DNA from: Burkholderiaceae bacterium
Lineage (GTDB): Bacteria; Pseudomonadota; Gammaproteobacteria; Burkholderiales; Burkholderiaceae_B
Assembly (NCBI GenBank): GCA_004322135.1
Contig: SCSG01000005.1
Location: 1-64,000 of the forward strand
Reading direction: 5' to 3'
DNA: 64,000 nt
This document shows positions 25,873 through 33,110 of the stretch, piece after piece; within the stretch, counting starts at the first letter, position 1, and each line of letters opens with the position of its first letter. The notes beneath the pieces are model-generated. The model was not told the DNA's origin. It saw only the letters and a list, made by a program, of their open reading frames with translations, and did not search any database. The translations under genes were made by a program, and so were the position numbers.

Positions 25873-26571
25873 ATGCCAGAATCCCTGGAAGACCGTCTTG
25901 ATCAGATTCGGCGGAGAATTGCCGCCGCCTGCGTTAAAGCAGGGCGCGCGCCCGCCGATGTGGCGCTGTTGCCCGTCAGTAAAACGTTTGATGCGTCGGT
26001 AATACGCGAGGCGGTGGGCCTGGGCCTGCGCCGCTTTGGTGAAAACAAAACGCAGGAAGTGCGTCAGAAGGCACAGACGCTGACCGATCTGGGACTGCAG
26101 TGGGTGCTTGTGGGCCATCTGCAGACGAACAAGGTTCGGGACGCGGTTCGACACGCCGTCGAACTGCAGTCTCTCGACAGGCTTGATCTGGCGCAGGCGC
26201 TGGATAAGCGTCTGGGGTCGGAGGGCCGTACGCTGGATATCCTGATCGAGGTGAAGACGTCGAATGAGCCCAGCAAGGCTGGCCTTGCCCCCGACGAACT
26301 GCCGCAATTCCTGCGGCAGTTGCAGTCCATGGATACTTTGCGTGTCAAGGGGTTGATGACGCTGGCGGTCAACTCGGCGGACGAGCAGGCGGTGCGTGGC
26401 TGTTTTCGTCTGCTGCGCTTGTGGCGCGATCGGTTGCGCGACGAGGGGTTTGAGCAGGTTCAGCGGCTCTCCATGGGGATGAGCGGTGATTTCGAGCTGG
26501 CCATTGAAGAAGGCTCAACCGAAGTACGTATCGGTTCAGCTCTTTTTGGTCAACGCAGTTATACGCGCTAA
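25873..26571 (+). CDS. yggS: YggS family PLP homeostasis protein
   Basis: A 232-residue TIM-barrel PLP-binding protein of the YggS/PROSC type. The PLP lysine is in LLPVSKTF near residue 36, followed by FGENKTQEV, WVLVGHLQTNKV and, at the C-terminus, LSMGMSGDFELAIEEGSTEVRIGSALFG, the phosphate-binding block. The protein buffers free pyridoxal phosphate and has no known catalytic activity. In many bacteria it lies beside proC or pilT; here it stands alone and divergent from the thioesterase gene. Confidence 0.94.
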   Translation: MPESLEDRLDQIRRRIAAACVKAGRAPADVALLPVSKTFDASVIREAVGLGLRRFGENKTQEVRQKAQTLTDLGLQWVLVGHLQTNKVRDAVRHAVELQSLDRLDLAQALDKRLGSEGRTLDILIEVKTSNEPSKAGLAPDELPQFLRQLQSMDTLRVKGLMTLAVNSADEQAVRGCFRLLRLWRDRLRDEGFEQVQRLSMGMSGDFELAIEEGSTEVRIGSALFGQRSYTR

Positions 26572-26627
26572 TGGTGTTTGGTGTTTGAATCGGCATCCGG
26601 CGAGGTCTTCCGGAAAGGCAGGGGGTT

Positions 26628-27662
26628 ATGCGTTACTTCAATGCGGAATGTGCACGGTGGTGGTTGGTGGCGGCGTTGTTGCTGACGGTAGGGATACCGC
26701 TTGCACACGCCGACACGCTTGATATTGTGAAAGACCGCGGGTATGTCCAATGTGGGGTCACCACAGGGTTTGCGGGCTTCTCGGCGCCCGACGCAAAAGG
26801 GCATTGGCGTGGTCTGGACGTTGACATGTGCCGTGCGGTGGCCGCCGCCGTATTTGGCGACGCCAGCAAATTCAAGGCGGTGCCGCTGAATTCACAGCAA
26901 AGGTTCACGGCGCTTCAGTCGGGTGAAATCGACGTGCTGACACGCAATACCACCGTTACAGAGCAGCGCGACACGGCTTTGGGGGCTATTCACGCCGGCA
27001 TCAATTTCTATGATGGGCAGGGTTTTCTGGTGCCCAAGTCCCTGGGGGTGAAAAGCGCCAAAGAGCTCAATGGCGCGACGATCTGCATGCAGACGGGCAC
27101 GTCCAACGAGAACACCCTGGCCGACTGGGCGCGCGCCAATCACATCACGTATAAGCCGGTAGTCATCGAGCAGTTCAACGAAGTGGTCAGCGCCTTTGCA
27201 GCGGGGCGCTGTGACGTGTTCACCACCGATGCATCGGGTCTGGCATCCATACGCATTGCCAGCTTGAAGAATCCAGACGCTTACGAGGTCCTGCCCGAAA
27301 TCATTTCCAAAGAGCCTTTGGGGCCGTTCGTGCGCCAGGGTGACGATGTCTGGCTCAACGTGGTGAAATGGAGTCTGATGGCCATGATCGATGCGGAAGA
27401 ACTTGGCATTACGTCAGCCAATGTCGATCAGGAGTTGAAAAGCCCGAACCCCGATGTGCGCAGGCTGTTGGGCGTGACGCCTGGCGCTGGCAAGAATCTG
27501 CATCTGGGTGAAAAATGGGCCTATGACATTATCCGCCAGGTAGGCAATTACGGCGAAAGCTATGATCGTAATGTCGGCATGAAAAGCCCGTTGAAAATAC
27601 CGCGTGGCCTGAATGCTTTGTGGAACAAGGGTGGGCTGATGTATGCGCTGCCTGTGCGCTAG
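26628..27662 (+). CDS. Periplasmic amino-acid-binding protein (AapJ/BztA-like), orphan
   Basis: A 344-residue protein with a signal peptide (to about residue 29, ending AHA). The solute-binding fold is of the general L-amino acid type: VKDRGYVQCGVTTGFAGFSA, WRGLDVDMCRAVAAAVFGD, GEIDVLTRNTT and GRCDVFTTDASGLASIR. Homologues deliver polar amino acids to AapQMP/BztBCD, but no permease or ATPase gene is next to it, so it must use a transporter encoded elsewhere. Its TAG stop is part of a truncated MITE-like repeat. Confidence 0.9.
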   Translation: MRYFNAECARWWLVAALLLTVGIPLAHADTLDIVKDRGYVQCGVTTGFAGFSAPDAKGHWRGLDVDMCRAVAAAVFGDASKFKAVPLNSQQRFTALQSGEIDVLTRNTTVTEQRDTALGAIHAGINFYDGQGFLVPKSLGVKSAKELNGATICMQTGTSNENTLADWARANHITYKPVVIEQFNEVVSAFAAGRCDVFTTDASGLASIRIASLKNPDAYEVLPEIISKEPLGPFVRQGDDVWLNVVKWSLMAMIDAEELGITSANVDQELKSPNPDVRRLLGVTPGAGKNLHLGEKWAYDIIRQVGNYGESYDRNVGMKSPLKIPRGLNALWNKGGLMYALPVR

Positions 27663-27719
27663 TGTCCCGTCTGGCTAATATCCGAATTTTAGCGATCAAA
27701 CTAACCACACAGGTCACTG
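27659..27719. repeat. MITE-like palindromic repeat, internally deleted copy B
   Basis: About 61 bp keep both ends of the element seen at 22790-22955 but lack its centre, and lie in the opposite orientation. The left end CTAGTGTCCCGTCTGGCTAA matches the complement of copy A's right end. The right end, read in complement, contains GGTTAGTTTGATCGCTAA, close to copy A's left end (GGTTAGTTTGATCACTTA). The outer right CTAG has decayed. The left CTAG again provides the stop codon of the preceding gene. Confidence 0.7.
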
Positions 27720-27736
27720 CTCGTACCGAAGGCGTG

Positions 27737-28867
27737 CTATCGCTGCTGGAAGCGTCCGTCAGGTAGCCGGGTGACGATCGATTCCAGCTCAAGTTCCAGC
27801 AACTGGCTGTTCAGGGCGGCCCAGTCCAGGCCTGTGCGGGTTCGCAGCGTGTCAATGTGGACAGGGTCGTGGCCCAGCGCCGCCATCAGTTTGGCATGCC
27901 GCACACCTGGCCGTGCCTGGCGCCGCACTGGCTTTTCAGGAGGCGCCGTCGCGGTGCGAGTGCCGGGCAAGTGTCCCAGCTCTTCACTGATGTCTTCGCC
28001 CGATTCGACCAGTTTGGCTCCTTGGCGGATCAGGGCATGGCAGCCGCGTGACAGCGGAGAGTGGATCGAACCGGGAATGGCAAATACCTCGCGGCCAATC
28101 TCGGTCGCCAGCCGGGCTGTTATAAGTGAACCGCTGCGTTGTGCGGCCTCTACGACCAGAACCCCCCTTGCCAGGCCCGCTACGATGCGGTTGCGCTTGG
28201 GGAACTGGAAAGCAATTGAAGGCGTTCCCAGCGGGAATTCCGAGATCAGAGCGCCTTCGGCCGCTATTTGTCGGGCCAGGTCAAGGTTGGCTGCCGGGTA
28301 GATGATGTCCACGCCCGTGCCGAGCACGGCTATGGTGCCACCGCCTTCGTGGCCTGCAGCCAGGGCGCCCTGGTGTGCCGCAGCGTCTATGCCCGTTGCG
28401 AGCCCGCTGGCGATGCACCAGCCGCGGCTGGCGAGGTGGCGGGCGAAGGCAGTGGCGTTGTCAATGCCTGCCGGCGTGGCATTGCGCGCACCCACGATGG
28501 CCAGAATAGAGCGATTCAGCAATTCGGTTCGGCCGTTCACGTACAGGACAAGTGGAGGGTCGTGAATATCGAGCAGCGCCTGTGGATAGGCCGGATCTGC
28601 CAGAGTCAGGAGATGGTGTCCGGGTTCGGCCAGCCAGGTTTGCACGCGGGCGATGGCCTCCTGGATTTGCGGCTGGGCGGGCTGGGCGATTTGGCGGGCC
28701 AGCGGCTGCGGCAGTACCTTGGCCAGGGCCGTGGATGGCGTGGCGTAGATGTTTTGTGGCATGCCCAGGGTTGCCAGCAGACTGCGCGCTTGCGCGGGTC
28801 CGAGGTCCGGCTCCAGCGTCAGGCGAATCCAGGCGCCCAGTTCTTCAGGTGACAGGGGGGTGTGCAT
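27737..28867 (-). CDS. dprA: DNA-processing protein DprA
   Basis: A 376-residue protein that loads RecA on incoming single-stranded DNA during transformation. The Rossmann-like DprA core is clear: AIVGARNATPAG, GLATGIDAAAHQGAL, GTGVDIIYPAANL, SEFPLGTPS and FPKRNRIVAGLARGVLVVEAA. The N-terminal SAM-like region and a C-terminal winged-helix (DprA_WH, about 320-376) are also present. In-frame starts at 28885 (ATG) and 28906 (GTG) are possible; binding sites are weak for all three. With comF elsewhere in the window it hints at natural competence but does not prove it. Confidence 0.92.
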   Translation of the reverse strand: MHTPLSPEELGAWIRLTLEPDLGPAQARSLLATLGMPQNIYATPSTALAKVLPQPLARQIAQPAQPQIQEAIARVQTWLAEPGHHLLTLADPAYPQALLDIHDPPLVLYVNGRTELLNRSILAIVGARNATPAGIDNATAFARHLASRGWCIASGLATGIDAAAHQGALAAGHEGGGTIAVLGTGVDIIYPAANLDLARQIAAEGALISEFPLGTPSIAFQFPKRNRIVAGLARGVLVVEAAQRSGSLITARLATEIGREVFAIPGSIHSPLSRGCHALIRQGAKLVESGEDISEELGHLPGTRTATAPPEKPVRRQARPGVRHAKLMAALGHDPVHIDTLRTRTGLDWAALNSQLLELELESIVTRLPDGRFQQR

Positions 28868-28934
28868 TCGCCAAGTTTGACACATTGCCGTGGGTTTGCG
28901 CAGCACAAGTGCGGCATAAAGTCACACCCGCTCT

Positions 28935-28943
28935 TGGTATAAT
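28935..28943 (+). promoter_or_regulatory. Extended -10 promoter of def-fmt
   Basis: TTGGTATAAT contains a perfect TATAAT (28938-28943) with the TGn extension one base upstream, 30 bp before the def start. No good -35 is seen, as expected for an extended -10 promoter. Confidence 0.55.
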
Positions 28944-28972
28944 GGGATAAGCACATTATTGGACTGATTTCA

Positions 28973-29485
28973 ATGGCTTTGCTTCCCATTCTTCACTATC
29001 CCGACCCGCGCCTGCACAAGGTGGCCAAGCCGGTCGAGGTTATCGACGACCGTATTCGCGAATTGGTGCGCAACATGGCTGAAACCATGTACGAGGCGCC
29101 CGGGGTAGGGCTGGCGGCGACCCAGGTCGATGTGCACGAACGTGTGGTGGTGATCGACATTTCCGAAGACAGCGACCAACTGCTGGTGCTGATCAATCCG
29201 GAAATCACCTGGAAAAGCGAAGAGCAACAGGTCTACGAAGAAGGCTGCCTGTCCGTGCCCGGGATTTACGATGAAGTCCGGCGTTCGTCCCGTATTCATG
29301 TCAAGGCGCACAACGAAAAGGACGAGGCTTTCGAGTTCGACGCCGAGGGTTTGCTGGCGGTGTGCGTGCAGCACGAACTTGATCACCTGTTGGGCAAGGT
29401 GTTTGTTGAATATCTTTCGCCTCTCAAACAAAGCCGGATCCGGGCCAAGATCCGCAAACAAGAGCGCGAAGCCGAGCGCGTGTAG
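28973..29485 (+). CDS. def: Peptide deformylase
   Basis: This 170-residue metalloenzyme removes the formyl group from nascent N-termini. The three signature motifs are present: [18 protein letters not shown] (metal-binding Cys) and QHELDHLLG (HExxH with two metal His). The C-terminus is the standard basic helix. It is cotranscribed with fmt, which begins 3 bp after its stop and encodes the opposing activity of formylation. Confidence 0.97.
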   Translation: MALLPILHYPDPRLHKVAKPVEVIDDRIRELVRNMAETMYEAPGVGLAATQVDVHERVVVIDISEDSDQLLVLINPEITWKSEEQQVYEEGCLSVPGIYDEVRRSSRIHVKAHNEKDEAFEFDAEGLLAVCVQHELDHLLGKVFVEYLSPLKQSRIRAKIRKQEREAERV

Positions 29486-29488
29486 CCC

Positions 29489-30433
29489 ATGCGCGTTGTC
29501 TTTGCCGGCACTCCCGAATTTGCGCAGCGGGCGCTTTCAGCCATTTTGGCGGCTGGGCACGATGTGCCGCTAGTGCTCACCCAGCCCGACCGCCCGTCGG
29601 GGCGCGGGCTTAAACTTATTCCCAGTGCAGTCAAGCAGGCTGCGGTTGCGGCGGGTATTCCGGTGCTGCAGCCGCCCGGTTTGCGTCTGGACGGTAAATA
29701 CGCCGAAGCAGCGGCAGTGGCGCGCGAAGCGCTGTCAGACGCCGCGCCCGATCTGATCGTGGTGGCTGCTTATGGCCTGATTTTGCCAGACTGGTTTCTG
29801 AAGCTGCCGGCCCATGGCTGCTTTAACATCCACGCCAGCCTGCTGCCGCGCTGGCGCGGCGCAGCGCCCATACAGCGTGCCATCGAGGCTGGCGACGCGG
29901 TGACGGGTGTCACCATCATGCAGGTGAATCAAGGGCTCGACACCGGCGACATGCTGCTTAAGCGCTCACTACCCATTACGCAAGCGCATACGGCGGCAAG
30001 CCTGCACGACGAACTGGCAGTGATGGGCGCGCAGGCCGTCGTGGCAGTCATTGCCGATTGTGCTGCAGGCAGGCTCCAGCCCTGTCCGCAACCCGAGCAG
30101 GGGGCGACGTACGCGCGCAAACTTGAAAAATCAGAGGCGCTGCTCGACCTCGCCCAGCCGGCGGTTGTGCTGGCTCGACGCGTTCGCGCCTTCAATCCTG
30201 TTCCGGGGGCTGTTGTGCGTTTGCCTGGTCTGGACGCGCCCGTCAAGGTTTGGGTGGCGCAAGCGATGGCCCAGCGGGCCCATGCGCAGGCCGGCGAGGT
30301 CCTGTCAGCTGGTCCGCAAGGTATTGACCTGGCAACGGGGGACGGTGTGTTGCGCTTGCTGGAATTGCAGAAAGCGGGAGGGCGGCGGCAGCCTGTTGCC
30401 GCCTTCGTGCAGGGTTGGCGCCCCGCGCACTAG
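29489..30433 (+). CDS. fmt: Methionyl-tRNA formyltransferase
   Basis: A 314-residue enzyme formylating initiator Met-tRNA with 10-formyl-THF. The N-terminal Rossmann domain starts MRVVFAGTPEFA. The active-site block FNIHASLLPRWRGAAPIQ contains the Asn-His pair, and the downstream GVTIMQVNQGLDTGDML follows. The C-terminal OB-like tRNA-binding domain covers about 205-314. It is the second gene of def-fmt. Its TAG stop directly touches the stop codon of the convergent DoxX gene. Confidence 0.97.
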   Translation: MRVVFAGTPEFAQRALSAILAAGHDVPLVLTQPDRPSGRGLKLIPSAVKQAAVAAGIPVLQPPGLRLDGKYAEAAAVAREALSDAAPDLIVVAAYGLILPDWFLKLPAHGCFNIHASLLPRWRGAAPIQRAIEAGDAVTGVTIMQVNQGLDTGDMLLKRSLPITQAHTAASLHDELAVMGAQAVVAVIADCAAGRLQPCPQPEQGATYARKLEKSEALLDLAQPAVVLARRVRAFNPVPGAVVRLPGLDAPVKVWVAQAMAQRAHAQAGEVLSAGPQGIDLATGDGVLRLLELQKAGGRRQPVAAFVQGWRPAH

Positions 30434-30847
30434 TTAATTGAACCGGCCGTTTCTCCCGCCCAGGCTGAAGCGGCCTGCTCCCAGCAAGGCAATGGCCAGC
30501 CCGGTGCACAGATACATACCCTGCAGCTCTGGCTGCCAGCCGCCACCGCCGGTCAAGTGGAATAGTTGCGGTCCATGGACCAGGGTAAAGGCTACCAGCA
30601 TGTTGAGGGCAACCAACAGGCCGCCCACCCGCGCGTAAAAGCCCAGGATCAGCAGGATCGGGCCGAGGACTTCGCCTAGAAATACAGCCCAGCCGAAAAA
30701 GGCCGGCAGGCCGTGCCCGGCAATCATCCCTTCGATTCCGCTTATTCCGTGTCGTATTTTGAATACTCCGTGGAACAGTATGAGAATACCCAGGATAAGA
30801 CGCAGAATCAGTTTACCCAGGTCATCGGCAGTGGAAGAATAGGACAA
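30434..30847 (-). CDS. DoxX family membrane protein
   Basis: A 137-residue protein with four hydrophobic segments. The first is RLILGILILFHGVFKI, carrying the family's Gly/His pattern, and the 'FGWAVFLGEVLGPILLILGF' block is typical of DoxX (quinol-oxidase small-subunit-like/MauE-related). The function of stand-alone DoxX proteins is not established. The start is TTG with GGAG six bases upstream; the next Met is inside the first third. The gene converges on fmt with zero spacing. Confidence 0.8.
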   Translation of the reverse strand: MSYSSTADDLGKLILRLILGILILFHGVFKIRHGISGIEGMIAGHGLPAFFGWAVFLGEVLGPILLILGFYARVGGLLVALNMLVAFTLVHGPQLFHLTGGGGWQPELQGMYLCTGLAIALLGAGRFSLGGRNGRFN

Positions 30848-30910
30848 GTATTACTCCGTCGCGCCGTAAATAGCGCAAAATTGATTTGTGCAGCCTGCAT
30901 TATATCTGTG

Positions 30911-31006
30911 TGTTGGTGCAAATCCGTTACACCATTTTGTTGGTGCAACGTGAGAATGTCCAAAGCGGACATTTCTACTTTGGCTTGACAGTCCGTTACA
31001 CCATTT
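30911..31006. promoter_or_regulatory. Array of direct and inverted repeats upstream of rsmB
   Basis: Between the divergent doxX and rsmB genes lie two exact copies of TCCGTTACACCATTT (30923-30937 and 30992-31006), two exact copies of TGTTGGTGCAA (30911-30921 and 30938-30948), and a perfect inverted repeat AATGTCC-AAAGC-GGACATT (30955-30973). A TTGACA hexamer sits at 30985-30990 but has no good -10 partner. The arrangement looks like a multi-site operator; no regulator is known. Confidence 0.45.
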
Positions 31007-31085
31007 CATGGCCGCGGGCCGATTGGTGATAAAGTCCGTATAAAAAAATCGACGCGTCGTTTACGCGGCAAACAGGTTAGCATTC

Positions 31086-32456
31086 GTGTCCTTACCTTCC
31101 TCCAAGCCTTTCCGCCCGTCATTGTCCGACATAATGCTTGCCAGCGCCCGCAATGTGCTCGCCGTCAAAGAGGGGCACTCACTGTCTGAAAGCCTGGCGG
31201 CCACGCCGACCGGCCTGCGCCCCGCGACGCAGGCTGTTGTGTTTCACGTCATGCGCCGCGCGGGCCTGGCTCACGAGATCAAGCAGAATCTGGTGCCGCG
31301 CACGCCACCCGATCCGCTGTTCGACGCCCTGCTGCTGGTTTGTCTGGTGTTGCTGGAAACAGCCATGAGCGCACAGCGTGAGGGTGAAGCCGGTGCTGTG
31401 GTTCCGGCCGATTGGCCCGTTTACGCTGTGCATACGGTCGTTGACCAGGCGGTGGTGACAGCGGCCGGCCAGCGCGGCATGCGCACGTACAAGGGCCTGT
31501 TGAACGGCACGCTGCGCCACTTCGCGCGCGAACGGGACAGCGTTCTGGCGCAGGCCCGCCAAAACCCCGAAGCGTTGTGGAATCATCCCGATTGGTGGAT
31601 ACGCCAATTGCGCCGTGCGTACCCCAACGAGTGGCAGGCGCTGCTTGACGTCGCCAATCGGCCGGGTCCGATGACATTGCGTGTCAATGTGCGTCGTGCG
31701 TCTGTCGAACAGGTGCTGGGGGCGCTGGCACAGGCTGGTGCCGAGGCGTGGCCAGCGGGCGCTACCGGAGTGACGTTGGCGGTACCTAGACGGGTGACCG
31801 ATTTACCGGGCTTTGAGGAAGGCTGGTGGTCGGTGCAGGATGCATCGGCACAGCAAGCGGTTGGGCTGTTGAACCCGACCGACGGCATGCGCGTGCTGGA
31901 CGCGTGCGCGGCTCCAGGCGGCAAGGCGGCGCATATGCTTGAGTACGCCGATATCGCTCTGACGGCGCTGGACAGCGACGCCACGCGCCTCCAACGGGTC
32001 GGGCAGAACCTTGAACGGCTTGGTCTGGCGGGCGCTGGCGTGACGCTGAAAGTGGCCGACGCCAGTGACCCGCAAGCCTGGTGGGACGGCCGGCCTTTTG
32101 ATGCGGTACTGGCCGACGTTCCGTGTACCGCGTCGGGCATTGTGCGCAGGCATCCGGACATTCGCTGGCTGCGGCGGGAAGCCGATATTGCGAAAACCGC
32201 CGTATTACAACGTAAAATCGTCGATGCGTTGTGGACGGTCGTGAAACCCGGCGGGCGTCTGTTGTATGCTACATGTTCCATTTTCCCTCAGGAAGGTGAG
32301 CAGCAGGCGCTACGGTTTCTGAAAGCTCATCCCGACGCGGTACGCCTGCCGGCTCCCGGGCAACTGTTGCCGGTGTCACGCAATGGCCAGGATATTTTTA
32401 GCGATGGGTTCTTTTATGCCTTGTTTTTACGCCAGAACCAGGGATCCTCTGAATAA
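31086..32456 (+). CDS. rsmB: 16S rRNA (cytosine(967)-C(5))-methyltransferase
   Basis: A 456-residue protein. An N-terminal NusB-like helical domain (about 10-160) precedes an RsmB/NOP-type SAM domain. The SAM motif is LDACAAPGGKAAHMLE. The two catalytic cysteines are in ADVPCTASGIVRRHPD and YATCSIFPQEGE, as required for m5C synthesis. Start is GTG with CAGGTTAG upstream. DUF4390, ntrY and ntrX genes follow in the order usual for Burkholderiales. Confidence 0.94.
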   Translation: MSLPSSKPFRPSLSDIMLASARNVLAVKEGHSLSESLAATPTGLRPATQAVVFHVMRRAGLAHEIKQNLVPRTPPDPLFDALLLVCLVLLETAMSAQREGEAGAVVPADWPVYAVHTVVDQAVVTAAGQRGMRTYKGLLNGTLRHFARERDSVLAQARQNPEALWNHPDWWIRQLRRAYPNEWQALLDVANRPGPMTLRVNVRRASVEQVLGALAQAGAEAWPAGATGVTLAVPRRVTDLPGFEEGWWSVQDASAQQAVGLLNPTDGMRVLDACAAPGGKAAHMLEYADIALTALDSDATRLQRVGQNLERLGLAGAGVTLKVADASDPQAWWDGRPFDAVLADVPCTASGIVRRHPDIRWLRREADIAKTAVLQRKIVDALWTVVKPGGRLLYATCSIFPQEGEQQALRFLKAHPDAVRLPAPGQLLPVSRNGQDIFSDGFFYALFLRQNQGSSE

Positions 32457-32525
32457 GTCCTCGCGTCGCGCACGGGCGCGCCTTGCAGTCCGGTATTCGA
32501 GTGATCGCGCGGGCGGCCCACGACG

Positions 32526-33110
32526 ATGACCCTGAGACGATGGCTCTCTTTCTTGCTGTGCGCTTTCCTCGTCGCCCTGACAGGAAGCCTTATGGCGCAA
32601 AACGGCCTGGAGCGGGTAACGCGGGTTGACCCTGTCGTACATGGAGGCAAACTCAATATCGATGCCGATGTACAGTTTCAGGTGAGCTCCGAATTGCGCA
32701 ATGCGGCAGAGAAAGGCGTGCCCATCTACTTCACCGCCGACCTGGAAATCATATCGAAACGCTGGTGGTGGTTCGACAAGGTTCTGGTCGACGAGCACCA
32801 GAGCTGGCGCATCGTGTATAACGCGCTGACGCGCCAATGGCGGGTAGGAACGGGCGAGCTCTCGCTGCCCGAGGTGTCGTTCGAGGACGCGCTCTCGCCG
32901 ATTCGAAATATTCGTGGCTGGGCTGTTGCCGACATTTCCGATCTGAATGCCGGTGAGCGGTACGATGGGCGTATTCGCGTGCGGCTTGATACCTCGCGCC
33001 TGCCGCGCCCGTTCCAGATTGATGCCTACAACAGCCAGGCCTGGTCTTTGGCTACTCCATGGAAAGATTTCTCATTTTCGATCTCCCACGCTACTCACGA
33101 TCCGTCCTGA
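32526..33110 (+). CDS. DUF4390 domain-containing exported protein
   Basis: A 194-residue protein with an N-terminal signal peptide (about 1-25, ending LMAQ) and a single DUF4390 domain. Recognisable segments are the 'IYFTADLEI' strand, 'RWWWFDK', the 'WRIVYNALTRQWRVG' block and 'WAVADISDLNAGERY'. The family is always found before NtrY-type kinases in betaproteobacteria, so it may act as a periplasmic partner of the kinase, but that is unproven. Its 3' end overlaps the ntrY frame by 52 bp, longer than the usual 4 bp. Confidence 0.88.
   Translation: MTLRRWLSFLLCAFLVALTGSLMAQNGLERVTRVDPVVHGGKLNIDADVQFQVSSELRNAAEKGVPIYFTADLEIISKRWWWFDKVLVDEHQSWRIVYNALTRQWRVGTGELSLPEVSFEDALSPIRNIRGWAVADISDLNAGERYDGRIRVRLDTSRLPRPFQIDAYNSQAWSLATPWKDFSFSISHATHDPS

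Noticed and set aside
31583-32281. Long (232-codon) antisense frame inside rsmB
   Set aside because: Typical GC-rich shadow of the strongly supported rsmB frame; rich in Ser/Ala/Pro/Arg and without homology.
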